A stretch of DNA of 64,000 nucleotides from Microlunatus elymi (GCF_007362775.1 NZ_CP041692.1:558001-622000); one strand, 5' to 3'. Shown: positions 51,383-59,765, counted from the stretch's first letter. Translations and numbers: made by a program. The notes: generated from the letters alone by a model not told the origin.

Positions 51383-51398
51383 TTGCAATCTCGAGAAA

Positions 51399-51995
51399 TT
51401 ACAGATACATGCCGTCGCTGCGGCGGTTCTGCTCGCCGGGACCGGGCTGCGGTCCGGGCATGGCACCGGGCGGAAGTGCGCGGCGCATCTGTTCCAGCTG
51501 GGCCCGAGCGGCCATCTGCTGGGCGAAGAGCGCGGTTTGGATGCCGTGGAAGAGACCTTCGAGCCAGCCGACCAACTGGGCCTGGGCAATCCGGAGTTCG
51601 GCATCGCTGGGCGCCTGATCGGCGGCGAACGGCAACGCCAGTCGATCCAATTCCTCGACGAGTTCGGGAGCCAGACCATCCTTGAGCTCGGCTATGGACG
51701 CCGAATGGATGTCCCGCAGGCGCTCCCGTGATGCCTCGTCCAGCGGAGCCGCCTTCACCTCGTCCAACAGCTGCCGAATCATGTTGCCGATCCGCATCAC
51801 CTTGGCCGGCTGTTCGACCATGTCGGTGACCGAGGGTTCGCGCTCCTCGTCGGAGTCCGGATCCTGACTGGGCGCACTCTCCACCGCCATCGCCTGCGGC
51901 GCCACCACATAGACCCGACCGTCCTCGGTCTGGCCGGCCACCGGCGGCTGGCCCTGCGGTGTCCCCTCGTCCTGCGGATTCTGCGGTTCGGTCAT
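51399..51995 (-). CDS. bpa: Bacterial proteasome activator Bpa
   Basis: Bpa (PafE) forms a ring that opens the 20S proteasome gate without ATP and degrades unfolded proteins in mycobacteria. The sequence has a disordered, acidic start, then the conserved helical core VEQPAKVMRIGNMIRQLLDEVKAAPLDEASRERLRDIHSASIAEL and LRIAQAQLVGWLEGLFHGIQTALFAQQMAARAQL. It ends GMYL, a hydrophobic-Tyr-X (HbYX) tail that docks into the proteasome. 198 residues from ATG 51995, where the conserved MTEPQNP-like start lies. A proteasome-bearing actinobacterium is therefore implied; proteasome genes are not in the window. Confidence 0.92.
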   Translation of the reverse strand: MTEPQNPQDEGTPQGQPPVAGQTEDGRVYVVAPQAMAVESAPSQDPDSDEEREPSVTDMVEQPAKVMRIGNMIRQLLDEVKAAPLDEASRERLRDIHSASIAELKDGLAPELVEELDRLALPFAADQAPSDAELRIAQAQLVGWLEGLFHGIQTALFAQQMAARAQLEQMRRALPPGAMPGPQPGPGEQNRRSDGMYL

Positions 51996-52161
51996 GAGAC
52001 CCGATCGTAGTGGTGCGGTCGGTTCGTTCCCCGACGGGCACGAGTCCGGAAGCGCCACTCCGGCAGCCCGATGATGCGACAAGTCGGGTTTGGGTCGGAG
52101 CGTCCGGCTGGGCGAAACTCGTTAGCGAGCGCGGCCGGTGCGGCTCTAGGCTGATCCAGCT

Positions 52162-54243
52162 ATGCATGACTTCCCCCCGGCTGTTCCCGGTTTCAACACG
52201 ACGGTCCGGAAACACCAGGACCTGCCAACGCTCGAAGAGGTCCGGCCGGACGGCTCCGTGGCGACCCGTCTTTCGCCGGAGCTGGAGCGGCCGAGGAACC
52301 GACGTCAGCGCGGATCGGACGGCCAACCCGACACCCGCAGCCCGTTCCGATTCCTGCTCTGGCTGCTCCGCCAGCAGTGGGATGTCGTGCTGGCCGGGGC
52401 GGGTGTGTCGGTGCTGTGGATGATGCCCGGCACGCTCGGCCCGTACATCATCGGCCGGGCGGTCGACGACGGCATCACTGCGCACGACACCAGCCAGTTG
52501 ATCTACTGGTCGGCGCTGCTGCTGGGCGTGATCGTGATCGGTGCGATCTTCGGCATCATCGGCCACACCTGGGTGGTACGCAGCTGGCTGATCGCGCTCT
52601 ACCGGACCACCAAGATGGTGGCCCGCAAGACCGGCCAGCTCGGCCACGTACTGCCGCAGCGGACGCCGACCGGCGAGGTGTTGAGCGTCTCGTCGGCCGA
52701 CAGCGATCAATTCGGTGCCCTGACCGAGGTCTTCGCCCGGGCGGTCGGGTCGCTGGTCACGTTCGTGATCGTGGCGCTGATCGTGTTGTCCACCTCGCCC
52801 AAGCTCGGGGTGATGGTGCTGATCGCCGCGCCCGTCCTGGTGCTGATCGCGATGCCGTTGCTGCGGCCGTTGCAGCGCCGCCAGACGATCGAGCGCAACC
52901 GCAACTCCAAGCTGACCTCGATGGCCACCGACATCGTGGCCGGCCTGCGAATCCTGCGCGGGGTCGGCGGCGAACGGACCTTCGGCGAGAACTACGCCGA
53001 GCAGTCGCAAAGCGTACGCAAGGCAGGTGTCGCGGCCGGCATCTGGCAGGCCGTGACGGACGCCACCGGCATCCTGTTCTCCGGGCTGTTCCTGGTGACA
53101 CTGACCTGGGTCGGCGCGCTGCAGGTGCTGCAGCGTGAGTTGACCGTGGGTGAGCTGATCAGCTTCTTCGGCTACGCACTGTTCATGGTGGCCCCGATCC
53201 GTACCTTCTTCGAACTCGCACAGAAGGCCGTACGAGCTCAGGTGTCGGCGGCCAAGACGATCGCTGTGCTGGAGCAGGAACCGCCGTGGATCCAGCCGGA
53301 CCGGCCGCGTGCGCTGTCGGCGTCCGAACCGCTGATCGACGAACGCAGCGGATTCCGAGCCGAACCGGGCAGGCTGACCATGGTGGTCACCGCGCTGCCC
53401 GACGACTCGGCGGCATTGGCCGACCGGCTCGGCCGCTACCTCGTTGTTGATCATGAACCGGTGAGCCTCGAGGTCGACGAGTCGCTGAAGGGCGGTGCGG
53501 CGGCCAGAGCCAGGGCGGAGAAGGAGCGGCAGCGTCGGCTGCTGATGATCAAGGACCGGGAACGGGCCCAGGGTGCCTGGGGCGTTCGGCTCGGAGGAGT
53601 TGATCTTGCCGAGGTGCCGATCGACGAGGTACGCCGGCACATCCTGGTCAGCGACACCGGCAGCATGGTCTTCGCCGGCACGCTGCAGGAGGCGGTCGAT
53701 CCGCATGCCCGGCTGAGCCTGGAGCTCGCCGAGGCGGCGATGCGTACGGCCGCCGCCGAGGACGTGTACGAGGCCGTCCCGGGCGGCTGGCAGGGCCGGC
53801 TGGACGAGCGCGGCCGCGGCCTGTCCGGCGGTCAGCGGCAGCGACTGGTGCTGGCCCGGGCCCTGGGCGTGGACCCGGAGATCTTGATCTTGGTCGAGCC
53901 GACCTCCGCGGTCGACGCGCACACCGAGGCGATGATCGCCGAACGGCTGGCGGAGCATCGTGCCGGCCGGACCACGGTGGTGATGACGGTGTCGCCGCTG
54001 TTGCTGCATTACGCCGATCAGGTTGCGCTGATGGAGAACGGGCGGATCGTCGCCACCGGTACGCATCACGAGTTGATCGGTTCCGAACCGCGGTATCGCC
54101 GGGTGGTGGCGCGTGGCATGGACGAGGCCGAGGTCGCGCCGATCGTCGACACCGTGGACGTGATCGGCGGCGCGGCGTCGCTGGATGCAATCGACGATCT
54201 GCGCAAGCAGGCATGGAATGTGCTGGACGGGGGAGAGCGATGA
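52162..54243 (+). CDS. ABC exporter half-transporter, degenerate ATP site (subunit 1)
   Basis: A fused membrane-ATPase half-transporter, 693 residues. Six membrane helices cover residues about 60-365 (TFVIVALIVLST, VTDATGILFSGLFLVTLTW and others). In the ATPase part the signature is canonical (RGLSGGQRQRLVLARAL). Walker A is missing: GRLTMVVTALPDDSAALADRL stands in its place. Walker B reads LILVEPTSAVD, with Val for the metal-binding Asp, and there is a Lys/Arg-rich insert (AARARAEKERQRRLLM). The His switch is replaced (MTVSPLLLHYAD). So this subunit cannot bind ATP normally but can supply LSGGQ to its partner, whose start codon overlaps its stop. Confidence 0.88.
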   Translation: MHDFPPAVPGFNTTVRKHQDLPTLEEVRPDGSVATRLSPELERPRNRRQRGSDGQPDTRSPFRFLLWLLRQQWDVVLAGAGVSVLWMMPGTLGPYIIGRAVDDGITAHDTSQLIYWSALLLGVIVIGAIFGIIGHTWVVRSWLIALYRTTKMVARKTGQLGHVLPQRTPTGEVLSVSSADSDQFGALTEVFARAVGSLVTFVIVALIVLSTSPKLGVMVLIAAPVLVLIAMPLLRPLQRRQTIERNRNSKLTSMATDIVAGLRILRGVGGERTFGENYAEQSQSVRKAGVAAGIWQAVTDATGILFSGLFLVTLTWVGALQVLQRELTVGELISFFGYALFMVAPIRTFFELAQKAVRAQVSAAKTIAVLEQEPPWIQPDRPRALSASEPLIDERSGFRAEPGRLTMVVTALPDDSAALADRLGRYLVVDHEPVSLEVDESLKGGAAARARAEKERQRRLLMIKDRERAQGAWGVRLGGVDLAEVPIDEVRRHILVSDTGSMVFAGTLQEAVDPHARLSLELAEAAMRTAAAEDVYEAVPGGWQGRLDERGRGLSGGQRQRLVLARALGVDPEILILVEPTSAVDAHTEAMIAERLAEHRAGRTTVVMTVSPLLLHYADQVALMENGRIVATGTHHELIGSEPRYRRVVARGMDEAEVAPIVDTVDVIGGAASLDAIDDLRKQAWNVLDGGER

Positions 54244-56237
54244 GTGAGGCCGTCTCGCCGAGCAGGGTGGGCTCGCCCGGTGGTGCGGGATCGTCGGTGG
54301 TCACGCCGATGGCCGACTCGGCTGCGACCTGGGACGCCGATCGATCCCGGCTGTCCGACGGCCGGCGTGAGTCCCGGATTCCCGATGAGCTGCGCATCCC
54401 CAGCCACGTCTCGGCCACCGCCCGGCTGCGTGCCTGGCATCGCCGCCACCTGCTGCGGGAGGAACGGGCACAGCGGTTCTACGCCCGGTCTCGCAATCCC
54501 GAGCGAGGTCTGCCGGTTGCCGGTGGGCAGGCGGTGGCGGAATTCATCCGCAGCCTGCTGGTGCGCCGCAAGGGACTTGCGCTGCTGTTGTTGATCTTGA
54601 ACGGGTTGGCCGCGGTGGCCGGTTTGATCGTGCCCCGGATCCTCGGCCAACTGGTCGATGACGCGTCGGCGGCCGGCACGGTCGCAGCCACCATCAACGG
54701 TCTGGCGATCGCGGTGATGGCGATCGTGATCATGCAGGCGCTGCTCACCTTCGGGGCACGCTGTTCGGCCGCGGTCTTCGGTCAGGACCTGCTGGCCGCG
54801 GCCCGGGAATACATCGTCCGTACGGTCTTGCGCCTGCCGCTGAGTCGAGTGGAGAGTGCCAGTAGCGGCGACCTGGTGACCCGGGTGACCCGCGACGTGT
54901 CGACGATGAGCGAGTCGGTGCGGTGGGGTCTGCCGGAGGCTGTGGTGGCGTTGATCACCACGGTGCTGACGGTGGTCGCGATGGTGTTGAACTCGCCGTT
55001 GCTGTCGTTGCCGATCTTGGTCTCCGCGGTGCCGTTGTGGATCGCGGTGCGTCGCTACTTCTCGCATGCGCCGATGGGTTACATCACCGAGGGTGGTACG
55101 TACTCGGCGATCAACACCTCGCTGACCGAGAGTGTCGAGGGTGCTCGCACGGTGGAGGCGCTCGGCCTGCAGAACAGCCGGATCGCCTTGACAGACGAGG
55201 ATATCGAGGAGTCGGCGCAGGCGGAGCGATACACCATGTCGCTGCGCAATCTGCTGTTCGGCGTGATCGACATCGCCTACAACACCCCATTGGTGTGGAC
55301 CATCCTGCTCGGTGGTTTCGGGTACGCCGAGGGCTGGGTGACGCTCGGACAGATCACCGCCGCCACGCTCTACATCCAGGCCGTGGTGGAACCGCTGGAT
55401 CGCTTGATCAGCAACGTCGATCGGCTCCAGGTCGGCGTCGCCTCCACCACCCGTCTGCTCGGCATCGCCGCGGTCCCGCAAGATCGCGAACCGACCGAGC
55501 AGAAGCCGTCCGATTCGCACCTGGAAGGTCATGATCTTCGCTTCGCCTATCGCGAAGGTCACGACGTGTTGCATGGAGTTGATCTTGACCTGGTGCCCGG
55601 GGAGCGGCTGGCGATCGTCGGACCGAGTGGTTCGGGCAAGTCGACGCTGGGTCGGTTGTTGTCGGGCATCAACGGTCCGCGGACCGGCCGGGTCACCGTC
55701 GGTCAGGTGGATCTGACCAAGCTGCCGCTTGATCAACTTCGTACCGAGGTGTCGCTGGTCACCCAGGAACATCACGTCTTCGTCGGCACCATCCGGGACA
55801 ACATCGTGCTGGCCCGGGAGGACTCGCCGGACGAGGTGGTGATCGACGCGCTCCGTACGGTGGATGCCTGGGACTGGGTGCAGCGGCTGCCGGCCGGGCT
55901 GGACACCATGATCGGCAGCGGCAACGCGTCGCTGACGCCGGCGCAGGCGCAGCAGGTGGCGCTGGCCCGGCTGGTGGTGGCCGACCCGCACACCCTGGTG
56001 CTGGACGAGGCGACGTCATTGATCGACCCGCGGACCGCGCGGCATCTGGAGGGTTCGATGGCTGCGTTGCTGGAGGACCGTACCGTGGTCGCGATCGCGC
56101 ACCGGCTGCACACCGCGCACGACGCGGACCGGATCGCGGTGGTGATCGACGGCAAGATCGCCGAGCTCGGCAGCCACGACGAGTTGCTGGCCGCCGACGG
56201 CGAGTACGCCAGCCTCTGGCACGCCTGGACCAGCTGA
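54240..56237 (+). CDS. ABC exporter half-transporter, catalytic ATP site (subunit 2)
   Basis: Partner of the preceding gene, 665 residues, starting ATG 54240 in an ATGA overlap with GGGGGAGAG before it. Membrane block at residues about 100-400. The ATPase domain has intact Walker A (IVGPSGSGKSTLGRLLSG), Q loop (VSLVTQEHHVFVG), Walker B with catalytic Glu (TLVLDEATSLID) and His switch (AIAHRL). Its signature is aberrant: SLTPAQAQQVALARL instead of LSGGQ. The pair thus makes one competent composite site (these Walker motifs plus subunit-1 LSGGQ) and one dead site. Heterodimeric exporters of this class include TM287/288 and BmrCD. Substrate unknown. Confidence 0.9.
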   Translation: MSEAVSPSRVGSPGGAGSSVVTPMADSAATWDADRSRLSDGRRESRIPDELRIPSHVSATARLRAWHRRHLLREERAQRFYARSRNPERGLPVAGGQAVAEFIRSLLVRRKGLALLLLILNGLAAVAGLIVPRILGQLVDDASAAGTVAATINGLAIAVMAIVIMQALLTFGARCSAAVFGQDLLAAAREYIVRTVLRLPLSRVESASSGDLVTRVTRDVSTMSESVRWGLPEAVVALITTVLTVVAMVLNSPLLSLPILVSAVPLWIAVRRYFSHAPMGYITEGGTYSAINTSLTESVEGARTVEALGLQNSRIALTDEDIEESAQAERYTMSLRNLLFGVIDIAYNTPLVWTILLGGFGYAEGWVTLGQITAATLYIQAVVEPLDRLISNVDRLQVGVASTTRLLGIAAVPQDREPTEQKPSDSHLEGHDLRFAYREGHDVLHGVDLDLVPGERLAIVGPSGSGKSTLGRLLSGINGPRTGRVTVGQVDLTKLPLDQLRTEVSLVTQEHHVFVGTIRDNIVLAREDSPDEVVIDALRTVDAWDWVQRLPAGLDTMIGSGNASLTPAQAQQVALARLVVADPHTLVLDEATSLIDPRTARHLEGSMAALLEDRTVVAIAHRLHTAHDADRIAVVIDGKIAELGSHDELLAADGEYASLWHAWTS

Positions 56238-56290
56238 TCGCCCCACCGGCGCAGTTGCCGCGAACTCGCCCCCACTCGGCTCCGGTCCGA

Positions 56291-56364
56291 CCGCTCCCGC
56301 GCACCCACGGCTCTCCCGCGGAAGTTCGAACTTCCGCGGGAGCACCGGGGATGCGCGGGAGCGG
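56291..56364. repeat. Large nested palindrome (family G) between convergent genes
   Basis: Outer arms CCGCTCCCGCGCA (56291-56303) and TGCGCGGGAGCGG (56352-56364) are perfect. Inside lies a 30-bp perfect palindrome (56313-56342, CTCCCGCGGAAGTTC and its complement). The element is 74 bp and is the only notable feature of the gap between the ABC exporter and the oxidoreductase gene. Probably a bidirectional terminator, though no T-tract is seen. Confidence 0.8.
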
Positions 56365-56401
56365 GTGGGCTAGCGGCGGACCGGGATCGAGTGAGGCTGT
56401 G

Positions 56402-57637
56402 TCAGCGCTGCTGGCCGTCCTCGAAGTAGGTGATCAACTCGGTCGGCAGCTGCGGCACCTGGCGGGCGGAACCGTCGCTGCGCAAGGAATCCGTGGCCAC
56501 GCAGCCGGCCGCCACCGCCTGCCGGGCGGCGATCGGGGAGGTCTCGGTCTTCCCGCCGTGAACGGCGAAGCGGAGGAATTCGCTGATCAGCCGTGGATCC
56601 GCGCCGCCGTGACTGCCGCCTGCATCGCCCTCGCCAATGATCAACTTCTCGTCCGGTTCGGCGTGGCCGTCGTGCCGGTGATCCCAGATCGCGATCACGT
56701 CACCGGGACCGTCGCCGAGGTTCTCGATCCGCCCCTTGGTGCCGATCACGGTGTAGTTGCGCCAGTAGTCCGGCGCGAAATGACACTGCTCGTACGAGGC
56801 GAGCACGCCGTTGTCCAGACGCATCTGCATCATCGAAACGTCTTCCACGTCGACGATCTCGTTCAACCCGGACTGCTCGGTCGGCGGCCAGATCCCCTTG
56901 TCGTACCAGTCCCACATCCGATCACGGCTGTGATCGGTGCGATCGGTGATGTTGCCGTAAACCATCAGGTCGCCCATCGCCGACACGGTGCTGCTGTAGC
57001 CGCCGGCCAGCCAATGGATCACATCAAGATCATGAGCGCCCTTCTGCAGCAGCAGACCGGTGGAACGGCTGCGATCGGCATGCCAGTCCTTGAAGTAGAA
57101 ATCTCCACCGGTACTGACGAAATGACGACACCAGACCGTCTTCACCTCGCCGATCCGGCCGCTGATGATCAACTCCCGCAACTGCCGAACCACCGGCATG
57201 TGCCGCATGTTGTGGCCGACGTAGAGACGCGTACCGGTCTGGTACGCGGTCTGCAGCAAGGTGTCGCAATGCGCGATTGTGGTGGCCAGCGGCTTCTCGC
57301 AGAACACCGGCACGCCGGCCTTCAATGCACGCATCGCAACCGGGAAGTGCTGATCGTCGGGTGTCGTCACGAGCACCGCGTCCAGCCCGGCGTCGAGAAG
57401 TTGATCAAGGTCATCGGTGATCAGTGCGTCGGGCAGCGCCTTGGCGGCGTCCCCGCGGCCGCGTTCGCTGAGATCGCAGATCGTCGTCACCCGGCTGGGG
57501 AGCTGGTCGTCGTCCGGCCGGTGCGCGTACTTCCACAGCCCTGCGCGCATGCCGAATCCGACAATGCCGACCGACAGCTCACGGTGGGCCGGCTGTTCCG
57601 AGCTGCTGAGCGGCGTTGCTTGCTGGGACATCGTCAT
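56402..57637 (-). CDS. Gfo/Idh/MocA family oxidoreductase
   Basis: NAD(P)-dependent sugar-type dehydrogenase. The Rossmann domain has LSVGIVGFGMRAG (cofactor motif), DAVLVTTPDDQHFPVAMRALKAGVPVFCEKPLATT (the EKP motif with catalytic Lys) and GHNMRHMPVVRQLRELI. The C-terminal part has KGAHDLDVIHWLAGG, whose Asp and His are the usual substrate-side residues. 411 residues from ATG 57637, with GGAAAGG six bases upstream; ATG 57652 would add five. A LacI-type operator lies about 100 bases upstream, so carbohydrate-dependent control is likely. Substrate unknown. Confidence 0.88.
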   Translation of the reverse strand: MTMSQQATPLSSSEQPAHRELSVGIVGFGMRAGLWKYAHRPDDDQLPSRVTTICDLSERGRGDAAKALPDALITDDLDQLLDAGLDAVLVTTPDDQHFPVAMRALKAGVPVFCEKPLATTIAHCDTLLQTAYQTGTRLYVGHNMRHMPVVRQLRELIISGRIGEVKTVWCRHFVSTGGDFYFKDWHADRSRSTGLLLQKGAHDLDVIHWLAGGYSSTVSAMGDLMVYGNITDRTDHSRDRMWDWYDKGIWPPTEQSGLNEIVDVEDVSMMQMRLDNGVLASYEQCHFAPDYWRNYTVIGTKGRIENLGDGPGDVIAIWDHRHDGHAEPDEKLIIGEGDAGGSHGGADPRLISEFLRFAVHGGKTETSPIAARQAVAAGCVATDSLRSDGSARQVPQLPTELITYFEDGQQR

Positions 57638-57737
57638 CGTCAACCTTTCCATCTGCTCCGGAGTGTCCGGACGCTCCCGTGATCCGGGCCGAGATCAGGA
57701 TCCCAGCCCGTCGCTGTCGTGCACGGGCACACCCAAG

Positions 57738-57751
57738 GCTAAACGATTAGC
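57738..57751. promoter_or_regulatory. Possible LacI-family operator upstream of the oxidoreductase gene
   Basis: GCTAAACGATTAGC has GCTAA/TTAGC arms around a central CG, the layout of LacI-family operators. It lies 101 bases upstream of ATG 57637. No LacI gene is in the window. Confidence 0.5.
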
Positions 57752-57860
57752 TGCAGCGATCGAGCGCCGTCCCGAAGAATGCAGGTCGGCCCGGCTTGGC
57801 AAGCACTCGCCTCGAACCAGATCTTGCCCGTGGGATGCTCGTCGACCTCATTTCGCTGCG

Positions 57861-58047
57861 AGCCCCCGTTTGGCGCGGATTCCAGGAGGTTCCGGACGTT
57901 CCGGGTCGGCGTATGGGTACCCATCCTCCTGCAATCCTGTTCGGGGGCGGGCTTCGGATGTGGGAGCCCCCGGTGCGAATTCCAGGAGGTTCCGGTCTGT
58001 CTGGGTCACCAATGGGTGCGTATCCTCCTGCGATTCTGGTCGGGCGG
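57861..58047. repeat. Family E tandem repeat with AGGAGG/CCTCCT palindromes
   Basis: Two units begin AGCCCCCG at 57861 and 57965 (104 bp apart). Each carries ATTCCAGGAGGTTCCGG, then a GGGT-rich middle, then ATCCTCCTGCxATxCTG, so GATTCCAGGAGG faces CCTCCTGCAATC with one mismatch. It occupies most of the 435-base divergent gap between the oxidoreductase and the quinone oxidoreductase genes; the rest holds only the LacI-like site. The open frames here look like by-products. Confidence 0.7.
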
Positions 58048-58072
58048 TCGGAGGTAGCTGCAGACTGAGGCC

Positions 58073-59044
58073 ATGCGTGCCATCACCATCACCGAACCGG
58101 GCGGGCCCGAGGTGCTGCAGGTTACCGACGTGCCGACGCCCAGTCCGAAGGCCGGCGAGGTGCTGATCAAGATCGCCGCCGCGGGCGTCAACTGGCCCGA
58201 CGTACAACAGCGGCTCGGACGCTACCCGGTGCCGCCGGGCGCATCTCCGCTGCCGGGACTGGAATGTTCCGGCACCATCGAGGCGGTCGGTGACCGGGTG
58301 GCCGGTTGGCAGCCCGGAGACCCGTGCGTCGCGCTGCTTTCCGGCGGCGGTTATGCCGAGTACGCGACCGCGCCGGCCGGCCAGGTGCTGGCGCCCCCGG
58401 ACGGAGTTGATCTTGTCAGCGCCGCCGGTCTGATGGAGGTCGCGGCGACCGTGGTCTCGAATCTCGACCGCGCGGCGCTCGCTGTCGGCGAAACGTTCCT
58501 GGTGCACGGCGGGGCGGGCGGGATCGGATCGTTCGCGACCCAGTACGCGAAGTCGCTCGGCGCCACCGTGATCACGACCGCAGGCGCGGAGTCGAAGCTC
58601 GAATACTGTCGCTCGCTCGGCGCCGATCTCGCTGTTTCCTATCACGACGACTGGGCTGCCGCGATCGCCGAATTCACCGGTCAGCGCGGCGTCGACGTTA
58701 TCTTGGACATCATCGGCGCGAAGTACCTCGAGGCGAACACGACGGCGCTGGCGATGGACGGCAGGCTGGTGATCATCGGTTTGCAGGGCGGCCGAAAGGC
58801 AACGCTGGACATTGCCGCGCTGATGGCCAAACGCGCCACGGTCACCGGGACGATGTTGCGCCCCCGGCCGGTCGAGCAGAAGGCCGCGATCTGCCGGCAG
58901 GTCGCCGACGAGGTCTGGCCGCACCTGGCCGACGGCTCGATCAAACCCGTACGGGAGACGCGGATGAGCTTGGATGAAGCCGCGGCCGCGCACACCCAAC
59001 TTGAGTCCGGCGACAACGTCGGCAAGATCCTGCTGGTGGCCTGA
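58073..59044 (+). CDS. NAD(P)H quinone oxidoreductase (zeta-crystallin type)
   Basis: Zinc-free medium-chain dehydrogenase of 323 residues. MRAITITEPGGPEVLQVTDVPTPSPKAGEVLIKIAAAGVNWPD and LPGLECSGTIEAVG are the QOR start. The cofactor motif is LVHGGAGGIGSFATQYAKSLGA and the end is VGKILLVA. It should reduce quinones or enones with NADPH, probably in the cytoplasm. It is monocistronic; the family-A element starts eight bases after its stop. Confidence 0.92.
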   Translation: MRAITITEPGGPEVLQVTDVPTPSPKAGEVLIKIAAAGVNWPDVQQRLGRYPVPPGASPLPGLECSGTIEAVGDRVAGWQPGDPCVALLSGGGYAEYATAPAGQVLAPPDGVDLVSAAGLMEVAATVVSNLDRAALAVGETFLVHGGAGGIGSFATQYAKSLGATVITTAGAESKLEYCRSLGADLAVSYHDDWAAAIAEFTGQRGVDVILDIIGAKYLEANTTALAMDGRLVIIGLQGGRKATLDIAALMAKRATVTGTMLRPRPVEQKAAICRQVADEVWPHLADGSIKPVRETRMSLDEAAAAHTQLESGDNVGKILLVA

Positions 59045-59051
59045 CCCAAAC

Positions 59052-59105
59052 CCGACTTGTCAGCGGCACGAGGCGCTGTAGCGCCTTCTGCCGCTGACAA
59101 GTGCG
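59052..59105. repeat. Family A 54-bp palindromic element, copy 4
   Basis: CCGACTTGTCAGCGGCA faces TGCCGCTGACAAGTGCG around the palindrome GGCGCTGTAGCGCC. Relative to copy 3 the inner stem changes CGTCA/TGACG to CGGCA/TGCCG, a compensating pair change. It lies between the quinone oxidoreductase gene and tRNA-Ser(UGA). Confidence 0.87.
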
Positions 59106-59157
59106 TGGATTAAGATGCCGGGAGCCCGGGCCGGTGGACACCGTACCGAGCAGGCCT

Positions 59158-59246
59158 GGCGAGGTCGCATAGTGGACTAGTGCAGCCGCCTTGAAAGCGG
59201 CCGAGCGGCTCAAACCGTTCCGTGGGTTCGAATCCCACCCTCGCCG
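59158..59246 (+). tRNA. tRNA-Ser(TGA)
   Basis: Acceptor GGCGAGG (59158-59164) pairs with CCTCGCC (59239-59245), discriminator G. The anticodon stem CCGCC/GGCGG-type holds TTGAA with anticodon TGA at 59192-59194. The variable arm CGAGCGGCTCAAACCGTTC is long, as in tRNASer, and the T arm is GTGGG-TTCGAAT-CCCAC. CCA not encoded. TAAGAT at 59111-59116 may be the -10 box. Reads UCA and other UCN codons. Confidence 0.95.
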
Positions 59247-59321
59247 CAACAAGGCGATGCCGGTTCGTCCGAGGTGAGCCCGGCTCGATGGAATGCAGGC
59301 TTCGATGGGAATGCAGGGTTG

Positions 59322-59765
59322 ATGGAGAAGTACGTGCTGACCGCCGCTCAGCCGATTCGGTCGGCGGTGATCAGTGCGGTCGCCGACCTGGTCGGCGCGG
59401 TGCTGTTCGTGATCGGGATCGATCGGGACAATGCGGTACTGATCGTGATCGGGATCGTCCTGTTCGCGCTGGGTTCTGCACTGGTGGTGGCGGCGTCGAT
59501 GCTGCGGCAGCGTATCCGGACCGAGATCGTCCTGGACGACGACGGCATCGGCATCCACAGCGCCGGTCGCTCCGCCCGCGCCCGCTGGAGCGAGATCACC
59601 GCCGTCAGCCGGGACCGGCGTTCGATCTACCTGGCGCAGGAGAAGACCGACGGCCCGACGTTGAAGATCGACAGCCCTCGCGGCCCGGACGATCCCCAGT
59701 TCCGCGAGCTGGCTCGGGTGCTGTCCGAGCGCCTTGATCAAGATCGCGGCTACCACGACCTCTGA
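59322..59765 (+). CDS. Small membrane protein with PH-like C-terminal domain
   Basis: Two hydrophobic segments (AVISAVADLVGAVLFVIGI and NAVLIVIGIVLFALGSALVV) form a hairpin near the start. A soluble C-terminal part follows (IVLDDDGIGIHSAGRSARARWSEITAVSRD), resembling the bPH-2-type domains of actinobacterial membrane proteins. 147 residues from ATG 59322; the open frame upstream runs into the tRNA. I do not recognise a specific function. It lies alone between tRNA-Ser(UGA) and the convergent LCP gene. Confidence 0.7.
   Translation: MEKYVLTAAQPIRSAVISAVADLVGAVLFVIGIDRDNAVLIVIGIVLFALGSALVVAASMLRQRIRTEIVLDDDGIGIHSAGRSARARWSEITAVSRDRRSIYLAQEKTDGPTLKIDSPRGPDDPQFRELARVLSERLDQDRGYHDL

Larger units (their letters stand above)
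50948..51398. other. Gene-free stretch between whiB-like gene and bpa
   Basis: No convincing gene. It contains the whiB-like promoter region (50993-51020), paired words GACCCGATGAGG and GACCCGACGAGG (about 51141 and 51171) with TGACTTG nearby, short GC-rich hairpins around 51315, and the bpa terminator (51359-51382). Confidence 0.6.

Noticed and set aside
52077-52088. CGACAAGTCGGG as another family-A copy
   Set aside because: Only part of one arm is present, with no partner arm within 60 bases.
51262-54069. A 935-codon open frame on the minus strand across the ABC exporter gene
   Set aside because: Shadow of the real plus-strand gene; His/Gln/Arg-rich with no domain, typical of the complementary frame of a high-G+C gene. 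The same applies to the long open frames at 54066-55991 (-), 7753-9681 (+) and 29187-30983 (-).
57739-58068. Short open frames with repeated Met-Gly-Thr-His-Pro-Pro phrases upstream of the quinone oxidoreductase gene
   Set aside because: They arise from the tandem family-E DNA repeat, and similar phrases occur on both strands.
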